Numbered from the stretch's first letter, positions 26,388-34,607 are shown. The stretch: DNA of 64,000 bases from UBA6244 sp963676875 (GCA_963676875.1 OY781436.1:1488001-1552000), one strand, 5' to 3'. Notes: generated from the sequence alone by a model not told the origin. Numbers and translations are program-made.

Positions 26388-27266
26388 TTAAAAGTTCACT
26401 TCGCCGGGCATGCCTATTTTCATGGAACCGTCGTTTACCACTTCAATTTTGATGGCATACACCAGATTGACACGCTCTTCTTTGGTTTGGATGGTTTTGG
26501 GCGTAAATTCAGCCGTTGACGAAATCCAGACCACCTTACCCTTGACCGAGGTGTTTTCGGTGGCGTTTTTGTCGTACATCACGTTGACTTCGCTGCCAAT
26601 CTTTACCTGTGAAAGTTGAGCGCCGCTAATATACGCTTTTAGTTTCAGGGTGGTTAAGTTGGCCAGCTTGTACAAAGGCTTTCCCATGGCTGCCAATTCG
26701 CCTTTGCGTGCATAAACCACTTGCACCGTGCCGTTTACCGGATTGGTGATCAGGCATTTGGAGATAGCTTCGTTGATTTGTTCAATTTGTACTTCCACGG
26801 CCTCCATCTGATCGAGGATGTTCTGGCGGCGCGACTGGATGGCCGAAATCTGTTTCCGGTTTACTTTCACCAATCCGTCGATATCGTCCTTTTGTTTTTG
26901 GGTGGCTGCACCTTTGTCGTACATATTGGAAATACGGTTTTGGTTGGTGAGGTTGTTTTGAAGCAACTGTTGCTGTACTTCCATTTCGGCCTGCACATTG
27001 TCGAGTTGCGAAGCCACCGTTTTTATTTGCTGTTCGAGCAATTTTTTTTTCAGATGTAGGTCGGTGGTGTCTATCAATCCCACACGATCTCCGGCTTTCA
27101 GCAGATCACCTTCGTCGGGAGTAAATTGAAGCAATTCGCCATTGCCCTGAGCCGACACAATGACTTCGTCGGATTCAAAATTTCCGTATGCATCCGATTT
27201 GTTGTTGTCGGTAGCACAGGAGGCCATCAGCAGGCTCAGCACAAATATGGTTGTTATCTTTCTCAT
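26388..27266 (-). CDS. HlyD/YbhG-family periplasmic adaptor lipoprotein
   Basis: The 292-residue protein begins with a lipoprotein signal (TTIFVLSLLMASCATDN, lipobox Cys17), then a biotinyl-lipoyl-like half-motif (VIVSAQGNGELLQFTPDEGDLLKAG), a long coiled coil (residues ~70-165, KKKLLEQQIKTVASQL to VEVQIEQINEAI), the second half (CLITNPVNGTVQVVYARKGELAAMGKPLYKLA) and a beta-barrel domain. It bridges the inner-membrane ABC exporter and the TolC-like outer-membrane channel. It is 17 bases downstream of tolC and belongs to the same operon. Confidence 0.92.
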   Translation of the reverse strand: MRKITTIFVLSLLMASCATDNNKSDAYGNFESDEVIVSAQGNGELLQFTPDEGDLLKAGDRVGLIDTTDLHLKKKLLEQQIKTVASQLDNVQAEMEVQQQLLQNNLTNQNRISNMYDKGAATQKQKDDIDGLVKVNRKQISAIQSRRQNILDQMEAVEVQIEQINEAISKCLITNPVNGTVQVVYARKGELAAMGKPLYKLANLTTLKLKAYISGAQLSQVKIGSEVNVMYDKNATENTSVKGKVVWISSTAEFTPKTIQTKEERVNLVYAIKIEVVNDGSMKIGMPGEVNF

Positions 27267-27283
27267 GGTTGGTATGTTTCAGA

Positions 27284-28552
27284 TTAAAGATTTCCTAAAG
27301 TGATGTTGTATTGGTATTTTGAATAAATCAATTGCAATTTGTGTACCTCCAGATTCAGCAGGGCTTTCACCTGCTTGTTCAGTTCGATGATGTAATTGGT
27401 GGTGGTGATGTTGCCGTTGCGCAGTTGAACATCTGCCGTTTGAACAACATTTTGTTGTAATTCCACGATGGTGCTGTCCGATTCAATCAGTTGCTCCGCC
27501 TTGCGAATGGCCGCCATTTTGGTTTCGAGTTCGGCTTTAAGTTGTTGGTCGAAACTTTGTTTTTGCGTGTTAATGATTTCGTTTTGAACGTTCAGCACCA
27601 GCTTTTCCCGTTTTACCTTGTTCCAATCCCAGATGTTCCAGTGCAAACGAGCGCCCACTTTGTAATAGGTGTCGAAATCGTTGTTGAGCATATCGTATCC
27701 CGGACGGCCATAACCTGCCTGACCAAAAGCCATGAGGATGGGCATGCGTTTGGTTTGGGTGAGTTGGGTGAGGGCTTCAATTTTGGTTTGTTGTTTGCCG
27801 AGCAACATGTATTCGGGACGGTTGTTCACAAAATGGTAATCTACCACAGCGGTTTCGGGCACGGATAATTGAGCGGCATCGGTGATTTCCAGTGCGGTGA
27901 GCACCTGCAAACTACCCAGCACGGCCCGGGTGTCTTCACGGCGTTCGATGATTTGCTGCAAAGCCAAATGATACTCCACTTTCAACGCATCCACATCCGA
28001 CTGCAGGAGCATACCATTGTCGAAGGCTACCTCAGCATCGGTGATGGTGGTTTCCAAATTTTTCTTGAGTACTTCCAGTATGTCAAGTGATTTTTTGAGC
28101 AAGATGGCCTGAAAAAACAATTGGTTGACGCGGTTTTTTAACTGAAAAAATTCCACTTGCAATTTCTGATGGTCGATATCCAGATCGGCATCCTCCAGTT
28201 TTTTACGCGATCCGGTCGTTCCACCATCGTAAATCATCTGTTCCACATCCAGGTTGAGGGCATACCAATCTTTTGATAATTCCTGAATGTTCATTCCGGG
28301 AACAGAAATGGGTACTTTGGTCACATCCGATTGATACGAAGCTTGTCCGTTGAGGTTGAGCGAGGGCAGGAAAGTGGTTTGGATATTGTCTTTGTTCAAT
28401 TGGTTTATCTGCACCTCCATATCCAACTGCCGCAGATTGGGATAGTTGTTGATGGCAGCCGTGTAGCAATCGTCAAGAGAAACTTTTTGCAGGTCTTGCG
28501 CCTGAGATTGATGCAAGATCAGCAAGATCAGTATGGTGAGTATTTTTTTCAT
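27284..28552 (-). CDS. TolC-family outer-membrane efflux protein
   Basis: The 422-residue protein has a signal peptide (MKKILTILILLILHQSQAQ) and two TolC-type repeats rich in helical heptads (SLDDCYTAAINNYPNLRQLDMEVQINQLNK; LQSDVDALKVEYHLALQQIIERRED; VQTADVQLRNGNITTTNYIIELNKQ). It is the trimeric exit duct of the exporter. Its ATG overlaps the tetR stop (ATGA at 28549-28552), so the regulator and the duct are translated as a coupled pair. Length is usual for Bacteroidota TolC proteins. Confidence 0.92.
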   Translation of the reverse strand: MKKILTILILLILHQSQAQDLQKVSLDDCYTAAINNYPNLRQLDMEVQINQLNKDNIQTTFLPSLNLNGQASYQSDVTKVPISVPGMNIQELSKDWYALNLDVEQMIYDGGTTGSRKKLEDADLDIDHQKLQVEFFQLKNRVNQLFFQAILLKKSLDILEVLKKNLETTITDAEVAFDNGMLLQSDVDALKVEYHLALQQIIERREDTRAVLGSLQVLTALEITDAAQLSVPETAVVDYHFVNNRPEYMLLGKQQTKIEALTQLTQTKRMPILMAFGQAGYGRPGYDMLNNDFDTYYKVGARLHWNIWDWNKVKREKLVLNVQNEIINTQKQSFDQQLKAELETKMAAIRKAEQLIESDSTIVELQQNVVQTADVQLRNGNITTTNYIIELNKQVKALLNLEVHKLQLIYSKYQYNITLGNL

Positions 28553-29169
28553 TTGGAAGGGTAATTGATAAATATGGAAGCTTTGATAAAAGAGGTAACC
28601 TGTTCGGTGCGTTGGTCGATAAATTCGTCGTAGAGCGATTCGTCGCCGCCAAACATGAAACCCTGGATGATGGGTCTGGCCACAAACGGGAAAATCGACA
28701 GCGATAAAATATTCACTACCAGGTGTATGGGGTTGATGGGTCGAATGACATGTTGTTGGATGGCCTCATCGATTAACTGAATGAATTTGATGAAATTAAT
28801 GCCTTTAATTTGTATCTGTTTGACAATAATTTGCGGATTTCGGTTGAGTTCGTGCAAAACAAAATCAGGCACAAAAGGTTTGTTTTTAATCAGTTGCACA
28901 TAGTTTTCCACCAGTCGGTCGATGAGTTGTTCGATGTTGTCCGACTGATCCACCATTTTTCCGATGATGGTGGCGATTTCGTCGAATATTTCAACAAATA
29001 CCCTGTCGAAGAGTTTTGTTTTGCTGCGGAAGTAATAATGGAGAAGTGCTTTGTTGATGCCTGCCTCGTCGGCAATTTCCTGCATTCTGGCACCATCCAT
29101 TCCTTTCAGGATGAACACCTTGCGGGCGGCATCAATAATTTTTAATTCTGTATTCTCTGTGCTAACCAT
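28549..29169 (-). CDS. TetR/AcrR-family repressor of the exporter operon
   Basis: The 206-residue protein has the N-terminal TetR helix-turn-helix (IIDAARKVFILKGMDGARMQEIADEAGINKALLHYYFRSKTKLFDRVF, residues ~10-57) and a helical ligand-binding C-terminal domain. It is the first gene of an eight-gene operon (tetR-tolC-hlyD-DUF2147-two ATPases-two permeases). In E. coli the comparable ybhGFSR genes are controlled by the TetR protein CecR, so control of this exporter by its own first gene is likely. A palindrome between the promoter and its start codon is the probable operator. Confidence 0.93.
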   Translation of the reverse strand: MVSTENTELKIIDAARKVFILKGMDGARMQEIADEAGINKALLHYYFRSKTKLFDRVFVEIFDEIATIIGKMVDQSDNIEQLIDRLVENYVQLIKNKPFVPDFVLHELNRNPQIIVKQIQIKGINFIKFIQLIDEAIQQHVIRPINPIHLVVNILSLSIFPFVARPIIQGFMFGGDESLYDEFIDQRTEQVTSFIKASIFINYPSK

Positions 29170-29173
29170 ATGT

Positions 29174-29232
29174 TTTAACCACTTAGTTAAATCGAATGGG
29201 CAAATATAGGATAATTAGTTTGGGTTTGTCAA
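29174..29232 (-). promoter_or_regulatory. Promoter and operator of the tetR-exporter operon
   Basis: On the minus strand a -33 TTG (29230-29232) is followed after 21 bases by a -7 box TATATTTG (29201-29208). Just downstream, between the -7 box and the tetR ATG, lies the inverted repeat TTTAAC-CACTTA-GTTAAA (29174-29191). A repressor bound there would block initiation, which fits autoregulation by TetR. Confidence 0.75.
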
Positions 29233-29420
29233 GTTTTTTTTAAAAAATAATTTTTGTGAGCGGTAAAAATGCGTAGAAAACGAGCAATGTATTTTTTTGG
29301 GGAAAAAGCAGCCAATTTTTAAACCTCTGTTTATCATTCTCTTATTCGTTTAAAAACGTTTAAAAACGCTTATATACGTAAGTAAATGATTAATAACCGA
29401 ATAACCTTTGGTGGTCGCCG

Positions 29421-29428
29421 TAGTTTTG
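29421..29428 (+). promoter_or_regulatory. -7 box (TAGTTTTG) for ssb
   Basis: TAGTTTTGCC fits TAnnTTTG and is 51 bases upstream of the ssb ATG at 29480; it makes the in-frame ATG/GTG near 29408 unlikely as the start. Confidence 0.5.
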
Positions 29429-29479
29429 CCCCATCAAATCGTTCATTCATTATTAATCAATCATTTAATACTTACTATC

Positions 29480-29827
29480 ATGACAACTTTAAAAAATTCT
29501 GTTCACCTGCTTGGTCGCCTGGGCGCCGATCCTACCTCTAAAAAATGGGGCAAAGACAACACCATCGTAACCTTTAGCCTTGCCACTTCCGAAAGCTATA
29601 AAAATAAAGAAGGTGAGCGCGTAACCGAAACCCAATGGCATCGGGTGGTGGTGCGCAACGGACAAGCCCTTGTGGCCGAGAAATACCTCCAAAAAGGACA
29701 TGAGGTGGCCATTTCCGGAAAATTGGTCAACCGCAGTTGGGAAGACAAAGAAGGCCAAAAGCATTATATCACCGAAGTGGAAGCCCGTGAACTGGTGTTT
29801 CTTGAAAGAAAGGCTAAAACGGCTTAG
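29480..29827 (+). CDS. ssb: Single-stranded DNA-binding protein
   Basis: The 115-residue protein has the SSB OB-fold from the first residues: NSVHLLGRLGADPTSKKWGKDNTIVTFSLATSESYKNKEGERVTETQWHRVVV, then GHEVAISGKLVNRSWEDKEGQKHYITEVEARELVFLE. It binds single-stranded DNA in replication, repair and recombination. The acidic C-terminal tail that recruits partner proteins (DDDIPF type) is missing; the protein ends at LERKAKTA soon after the OB fold. It is therefore probably a secondary, short SSB, and the main housekeeping ssb is likely elsewhere. A terminator follows. Confidence 0.9.
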   Translation: MTTLKNSVHLLGRLGADPTSKKWGKDNTIVTFSLATSESYKNKEGERVTETQWHRVVVRNGQALVAEKYLQKGHEVAISGKLVNRSWEDKEGQKHYITEVEARELVFLERKAKTA

Positions 29828-29862
29828 GGGATATTGGAAATATTAACCTGCTATGTAAATTT

Positions 29863-29895
29863 GAATCCGGCTATTATGGCCGGATTCTTTTTTTT
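29863..29895 (+). terminator. Rho-independent terminator after ssb
   Basis: A 9-bp stem GAATCCGGC (29863-29871) / GCCGGATTC (29879-29887) with a 7-base loop is followed by eight T. From here to 30139 I see no gene; the rest of the gap is the inverted-repeat element. Confidence 0.92.
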
Positions 29896-30139
29896 AGTTC
29901 AACGCTGAAAAACACGACTGCTGCCTTGGTTTTGCTGGTGGCAGGTTTGCCGTACGTGATTTTATGGCTCGGTATTATTGTTTCGGCTAAAGGATCAGAA
30001 TGTACAAGAGGATCAACAATATTTAAAAATATTGCGCAAATGAAGGTGCATTTTTTGATTTGACTTAGGAAGAAAGTGAAATGGCGAGGACGCTTGAAGC
30101 AGGTGAGGTGTTTAACTTCAGGTCACTAAAGGCAATTTA

Positions 30140-30254
30140 TTACCAACTAGAATTGAAGTTAGCACTACGCTGTTTATGTATAATGCCGATATAGAATTAA
30201 AGAGGTTTCAGGAGCGAAGCGAACTTAAAGCTCATTTCAATTCATAATCGGTAT
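30140..30254 (-). repeat. Copy of the ~116-bp inverted-repeat element
   Basis: It runs from TTACCAACTAGAATTGAA to TTCAATTCATAATCGGTAT and is nearly identical to the copies at 41120-41235 (opposite orientation) and 56796-56911. It contains the shared core with AGCACTACGCTGTTTATG and the long internal hairpin centred on GGAGCGAAGCGAACTT. Confidence 0.85.
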
Positions 30255-30269
30255 AACTACATACTCCGC

Positions 30270-31316
30270 TCACAACTCCCAGCCAAATCCGGTTTGCAGC
30301 ACATAATCTGTATCAGCCGCTCCTTGTGCCGGACGGTTGTCGTAATTGAGGGTAAAACCCAGACTTAGAAAGAAATCCAAGGGCAAATCGTATTTCAGGT
30401 TGAGGTTAAAATCGGTTCTGAAACGACCACTTTCGGTAATCCCGGGATAACCATACAGATTTGATTGTAGCTCGAGGTCACCCATATCGAAAATATTATA
30501 TTGAAGCCCAACAAAGCCTTCCAAACTATTTTTGTCGGTGGACTCGGGATCTTCAAAATTTTCAAAGTTCCATGCTGCCCCAGCCGATATCATTAGGTAT
30601 TGGAGGTGGGAGTTGATCAAATATTTTCCCAAACCGCCTTTGGTGATGGCCCTAAGAGCCAGTTTTTGTTCAGTGCTTTGCAGCAAATCGCTTTGCGCCG
30701 TGATGTAAAGATTTCTTAGAACATAAAAGTTGACTCCTAATCCTCCTTCAGTACGTCGGGTGCTGGTAACGATAGTATCGTCCACAGTTTGAAAACTTCT
30801 GATAAAACTAAAACTGGCATTGGCGTTGATTTTACTCGACTGATAAGAGGCATTCAGTCGACCGTTAAACTGACTGTTATTGTTTTCTTTGGTAAGCGTA
30901 TATCCCAGCGACATCAGCAAACTCAATCGACTGACAAATGACTGCTTGATCTTTTTAAGATAAACTATATCCACGGTTTGCACTGATTCCCTGTTTCCAT
31001 TCCTGTCGGTAATCTGGATTAGGTTTTTATGAAGTGAATCGGTGGAGAGACGGGCATAATGCCGTTCGTTGTTGCTTAGCAGAATGACAAACATTTTGTT
31101 GCTATGCAAATATTTTACTTTGTCCCAATCAATTTTGAAATCGCTTTCACTATAGCTGGTTTTAAATTGCAGAACCCCTTGTTTCAACTCTTTAATTTCA
31201 CCAACAAGATAATTGTCGTTGGACATGACCAGGGAATCAGTCTGAGATAAAACCTTGGAGGAAGTAGCTAATATGGCAAATAGAATCAGAAAATTTTGTA
31301 CGTATCGTGTGCACAT
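30270..31316 (-). CDS. DUF481 outer-membrane protein (YdiY-like)
   Basis: The 348-residue protein has a signal peptide (YVQNFLILFAILATSSKVLSQ) and an N-terminal segment (residues ~25-125) with the pattern SNDNYLVGEIKELKQGVLQFKT, VYLKKIKQ. A DUF481 beta-barrel follows (residues ~130-348) of alternating strands ending in GFGWEL with the terminal aromatic/hydrophobic pattern of outer-membrane barrels. E. coli YdiY is a family member induced under acid stress; function here is unknown. It is a single gene with a -7 box on the minus strand. Confidence 0.82.
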   Translation of the reverse strand: MCTRYVQNFLILFAILATSSKVLSQTDSLVMSNDNYLVGEIKELKQGVLQFKTSYSESDFKIDWDKVKYLHSNKMFVILLSNNERHYARLSTDSLHKNLIQITDRNGNRESVQTVDIVYLKKIKQSFVSRLSLLMSLGYTLTKENNNSQFNGRLNASYQSSKINANASFSFIRSFQTVDDTIVTSTRRTEGGLGVNFYVLRNLYITAQSDLLQSTEQKLALRAITKGGLGKYLINSHLQYLMISAGAAWNFENFEDPESTDKNSLEGFVGLQYNIFDMGDLELQSNLYGYPGITESGRFRTDFNLNLKYDLPLDFFLSLGFTLNYDNRPAQGAADTDYVLQTGFGWEL

Positions 31317-31341
31317 TGGCCGAAATGATTGATTGAGTCAG

Positions 31342-31349
31342 CAAAAATA
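31342..31349 (-). promoter_or_regulatory. -7 box (TATTTTTG) for the DUF481 gene
   Basis: Read on the minus strand, TATTTTTGC lies 25 bases upstream of the ATG at 31316. Confidence 0.55.
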
Positions 31350-31500
31350 GATAAGAATAAAATATGATTTCAGAGAAAATTTCATGGGATGGCATGAGGG
31401 AAACATTCCTTTCACTTAAAACACATGTCGTCAGAACATGAGATTGTTAAATGGAATGAATTTTCAAAAGGTTTTTGGAACTATGATTTTAACCTTTTTA

Positions 31501-32577
31501 CTACTGCTTGTAAACAAAAGAGTTGATATTCATGCCAGCGCCCACAGAGGCAAAAAGCAGGATGTCGCCCGCGTTGATTTTATGTTCAGGATACTCGCCT
31601 TTTAATAACCCGTCGTATAAAGTGGGAATGGTAGCCACCGAACTGTTTCCGAGCAGGTGTATGCTCATGGGCATAATGTTGGCAGGAGTTTCCGGTTGTT
31701 TGTAAAGTCGGTATAGCCGTTTGACTATGGCCTCGTCCATTTTTTGGTTTGCCTGATGGATAATCACTTTTTTAACCTCCGAAATATGGATGTCCGACTT
31801 ATCCAACGCCAGTTTCATGGCAGCAGGCACCTTGGAGATGGCGTATTCGTATATTTTGCGCCCTTGCATTTTGATGTACCTGGTTTGGGAATCAAGACCA
31901 GGTTTGTATGAAGAGCCTAAATACAAGAAATAGGTCTCGTCCACAGTATCGGTTTGCATTGACGATGACAGGAATCCTCTTTTTACTTCTTCCTCCACCC
32001 CTTCCACGATGGCTGCTCCGGCACCATCCGAATAAATCATCGAATCACGGTCATATGGATCAGAAACCCGGCTCAGGGCTTCGGCACCAATCACCAAAAA
32101 ACGCTTTCCCAACCCCGATTTGATAAATGCATCTGCCTGAATCACCCCCTGCACCCATCCCGGACAACCGAACAAGATATCATAAGCTACACACGAAGGG
32201 TTCTTAATTTTCATCAGGCTTTTAACTCGGGAAGCCATGCTTGGCAGAATATCCGTTTGGATGGCTCCTTTGGTTACATTGCCAAAGTTGTGTGCCACAA
32301 TAATCTGGTCGATGGTTTCCGGATCAATACCAGCATTTTCAACAGCTAGTTGGGCTGCAAAATAAGCCATGTCGGAGTTGTTGAGCTCTTCGGAAAGGTA
32401 TCTGCGTTCCCTTATTCCGGTGATTTCATTGAATTTACGGATGATTTCTTCGCCAGGGCTTTCCAGTTTATATTTGTTTTCGTCAAAAAATTCCTGCCGG
32501 GCAAAGCTTTCGTTTTTAACCACTTGTGTGGGAATATAGCTTCCCGTTCCGGTTATGAGTGTATTTAAGTAAGTCAT
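31501..32577 (-). CDS. 3-oxoacyl-ACP synthase III-like (FabH-family ketosynthase)
   Basis: The 358-residue thiolase-fold enzyme has the FabH catalytic triad: Cys138 in DILFGCPGWVQG, His274 in VIIHQANQKM and Asn311 in LLGNSSVATIP. FabH enzymes condense an acyl-CoA with malonyl-ACP to start a fatty acid chain. The Cys context (FGCPGW rather than AACAGF) and extra length of about 35 residues over E. coli FabH place it among Bacteroidota paralogs, not necessarily the housekeeping enzyme. A role in a special lipid or ketone-forming pathway is possible. It is monocistronic with its own -7 box; no acyl carrier protein gene is adjacent. Confidence 0.87.
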   Translation of the reverse strand: MTYLNTLITGTGSYIPTQVVKNESFARQEFFDENKYKLESPGEEIIRKFNEITGIRERRYLSEELNNSDMAYFAAQLAVENAGIDPETIDQIIVAHNFGNVTKGAIQTDILPSMASRVKSLMKIKNPSCVAYDILFGCPGWVQGVIQADAFIKSGLGKRFLVIGAEALSRVSDPYDRDSMIYSDGAGAAIVEGVEEEVKRGFLSSSMQTDTVDETYFLYLGSSYKPGLDSQTRYIKMQGRKIYEYAISKVPAAMKLALDKSDIHISEVKKVIIHQANQKMDEAIVKRLYRLYKQPETPANIMPMSIHLLGNSSVATIPTLYDGLLKGEYPEHKINAGDILLFASVGAGMNINSFVYKQ

Positions 32578-32602
32578 GGTGTCGGTAGTTTATAGAAGTA
32601 TG

Positions 32603-32610
32603 CAAAATTA
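32603..32610 (-). promoter_or_regulatory. -7 box (TAATTTTG) for the FabH-like gene
   Basis: On the minus strand TAATTTTGC lies 25 bases upstream of the ATG at 32577. Confidence 0.55.
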
Positions 32611-32645
32611 TAACTATTTTTTTGTACACTGCTTATTTTAAACAC

Positions 32646-32932
32646 ATGGGATTTCAGGATGTGAACCAACTGCACGGTGGTGTGATTGAATATGCCATCA
32701 AATCAAAAAAAAGCTAGCCTGAAATCCGGATATCTTGGGGAAAACTTTGTGTTCGACAACTGCATGTGCGAAAGCATCACCGAACGGGTTGTTGGAAAAA
32801 ACCATTAATGTGGAACTCCGGCTAATCTGCAAGAAAACCCTTGTAATTCTTCAGTCTCTTGAAAAGAAACCCAACGCCTGCTGCGTAAGGAAAGGGTGTT
32901 TAACGGGACTAAAAACGGTTGTAATGGGTTGA
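32646..32932 (+). pseudogene. trhO: Decayed C-terminal remnant of a TrhO (UPF0176/rhodanese-domain) gene
   Basis: Three consecutive pieces in different frames resemble the C-terminal half of TrhO, the rhodanese-domain enzyme of tRNA uridine hydroxylation. 32646-32717 encodes MGFQDVNQLHGGVIEYAIKS and then stops (compare the family's GF-x-x-V-x-QLHGGI-x-x-Y-A). 32719-32808 encodes GYLGENFVFDN followed by ESITERV (compare FIGKNFVFD-x-R-x-x-ERI). The following bases read CGTPANLQENPCN, and one frame near 32840-32900 gives LVILQSLEKKPNACC, like the Cys-rich zinc region. The rhodanese N-terminal part is absent. The assignment is from memory of the family pattern. The rest of the 529-base gap holds the promoter of the next gene. 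Confidence 0.65.
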
Positions 32933-33062
32933 TAAATAGGATTCTTGTTAATTGAAGCATCGCCAAAACCGGAAATTTCTCCTTTACCCCATTAATTTCC
33001 CCATTCACCGAACCACCTCCGCCATTCACCTAAATCCTATTTACGTGGGGGCTTTTTCGTAG

Positions 33063-33070
33063 TAGTTTTG
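33063..33070 (+). promoter_or_regulatory. -7 box (TAGTTTTG) for the small secreted repeat protein
   Basis: TAGTTTTGC fits TAnnTTTG and lies 36 bases upstream of the ATG at 33107. Confidence 0.55.
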
Positions 33071-33106
33071 CTTCAGAAACACAGAAACTATAAAAGTTAA
33101 AACGCC

Positions 33107-33448
33107 ATGAAAACTTTACTCAAATACACCATAGCTACCATCCTGATCGCCTTCGCAATCAACACCAACGCCAACACTGTTACCCCTCCTGTTATCACTC
33201 CTCTGGCCGAGGAAGCTTATATAGATGACATTCCATTCTCCACTCAACATATTTTCGACAGCCTGATGGATGCCAGCATAACTCAAGACTTCAACCTGAA
33301 CGAAGAAGAGTATATTCAAGACATTCCTTTCAACACGGAAGAATTACTTGATAACGCTTCCGACTCGATATCCAGTACTATTAATTTGGAAGACGAATCC
33401 TATATCAACGACATTCCTTTCAGCACCGAAGCCATGGCCAAAATGTAG
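33107..33448 (+). CDS. Small exported protein with three E-x-Y-I-x-DIPF repeats
   Basis: The 113-residue protein has a signal peptide (MKTLLKYTIATILIAFAINTNA) and then three copies of one motif spaced ~33 residues apart: EEAYIDDIPFSTQHIFDSL, EEEYIQDIPFNTEELLDNA and DESYINDIPFSTEAMAKM. The mature part is strongly acidic. The repeats look like short linear binding motifs presented by an otherwise disordered chain. I do not know a function for it. It has its own promoter and terminator. The periplasmic or surface location is inferred from the signal peptide; there is no T9SS tail and no lipobox. Confidence 0.8.
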   Translation: MKTLLKYTIATILIAFAINTNANTVTPPVITPLAEEAYIDDIPFSTQHIFDSLMDASITQDFNLNEEEYIQDIPFNTEELLDNASDSISSTINLEDESYINDIPFSTEAMAKM

Positions 33449-33482
33449 ATAATTTTCTCAACATAGCTCCCATAGCCAATTT

Positions 33483-33508
33483 AGTCACCATCACAGGTGA
33501 CTTTTTTG
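33483..33508 (+). terminator. Rho-independent terminator after the small repeat protein
   Basis: Stem AGTCACC (33483-33489) / GGTGACT (33496-33502), six-base loop, followed by six T. Confidence 0.85.
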
Positions 33509-33687
33509 TTTTAGCCCAATCCTGAATGAACCCAATAGCAGATCCATATTTGCACGAAATACATAGGAGAAATACTTCGCTGTTGTAGCAGAAAATCCAC
33601 TCGTCAAATAATTGTATCTTCGGCCACCTGAAATATGCAGAAATAGAAAGGTTGATCGTTTAATAATTCATTAGAAAAAGAGTTTCC

Positions 33688-34338
33688 ATGTGTTTTTCAC
33701 CCGAAGCCAGTTTTATTGGAGGCGCTGCTATCATTTCGATTGGTGTAGTCACCGTTAAAAAGGTCCGGCAGCCCGGTCAATTATTATTTGCCATGATACC
33801 TTTGTTTTTCGGATTTCAGCAAATTGCCGAGGGTGTGGTTTGGCTGTCGTTGCAAAACCCTGAGTACCTGGTTTACCAAAAGGCGGGCACCATGGCGTTT
33901 TTAATTATGGCACAGATTTTTTGGCCCGCCTACCTCCCCCTTTCCGTAATGCTCATGGAAGAGAATAAAAAAAGAAAACGAATATTGGGTATTTTCATGA
34001 TTTTTGGGATAATTGTGGCATTATATTATACCTATTGCCTGATAAATTTCAGCGTTTACCCACAAATTGAACAGTATCATATTCGCTATTTCAAGGATTT
34101 TCCCAAGTCGTTAAATAATCCGGTTCTCGCACTTTATCTGATTGCCACCCTTACCCCGCTTTTTGTATCAACCATTAGGAGAATGAAGTATTTTGGTGCT
34201 TTCATGTTTTTCTCCTGCGCGATAGCAGCCATCTTCTATACGCAATACCTCACCTCGGTATGGTGTTTTTTTGCTGCCATCATCAGCGGTATTATCTATT
34301 GGATAATCATTGACTCAAAAAAGGAAGTTCAAAGTTGA
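33688..34338 (+). CDS. DUF6629-like seven-helix membrane protein
   Basis: The 216-residue protein begins MCFSPEASFIGGAAIISIG, the typical start of the DUF6629 family, and has about seven hydrophobic segments, e.g. LLFAMIPLFFGFQQIAEGVVWL, TMAFLIMAQIFWPAYLPLSVMLM, ILGIFMIFGIIVALYYTYCL, LALYLIATLTPLF and ISGIIYWIIID. Internal Gln/Glu residues in the second helix (FGFQQIAEG) could form a polar site in the membrane. No function is established. It is a single gene; no -7 box is obvious. Confidence 0.75.
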   Translation: MCFSPEASFIGGAAIISIGVVTVKKVRQPGQLLFAMIPLFFGFQQIAEGVVWLSLQNPEYLVYQKAGTMAFLIMAQIFWPAYLPLSVMLMEENKKRKRILGIFMIFGIIVALYYTYCLINFSVYPQIEQYHIRYFKDFPKSLNNPVLALYLIATLTPLFVSTIRRMKYFGAFMFFSCAIAAIFYTQYLTSVWCFFAAIISGIIYWIIIDSKKEVQS

Positions 34339-34372
34339 TAATAAATAGTCTACATTTTGTTTTTGGGTTTTG

Positions 34373-34500
34373 TTAGGAGCCCAATATGGGTAGAAAAATG
34401 ATTATCGCAATTATTTCGTCTCCTATGGTGCGAACCCATCCTACTCAAATTCCCTTTTCTACCCATTTGTTTTACCTACGGGAAATTTTGAATACATTCT
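34373..34500 (+). repeat. Diverged REP-like element related to those at ~22.9 kb and 14.96 kb
   Basis: GTTAGGAGCCCAATA followed by TGGGTAGAAAAAT matches the minus strand of the element between the permease genes over its first ~30 bases, and more loosely further on (ATTTCGTC, TTCCCTTTTCTA). The related core in the 146-bp element is CCGTTAGGGGCTAAATATGG. Its ends are not well preserved. Confidence 0.6.
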
Positions 34501-34599
34501 TGGTTTACTTTGTTAAATAATTCATAATCCGTATTAAATCTGCACCCATTCGCAAAATCTGCGTCTCCAATTTTTCAGATTAATTTTCCCATTTTTCAC

Positions 34600-34607
34600 T
34601 ACTTTTG
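34600..34607 (+). promoter_or_regulatory. -7 box (TACTTTTG) for the CDGSH gene
   Basis: TACTTTTG fits TAnnTTTG and ends 26 bases before the ATG at 34634. Confidence 0.6.

Noticed and set aside
32735..32932. 65-codon ORF as an independent gene
   Set aside because: Its C-terminal half fits one frame of the decayed trhO remnant, and its N-terminal half has no family pattern.
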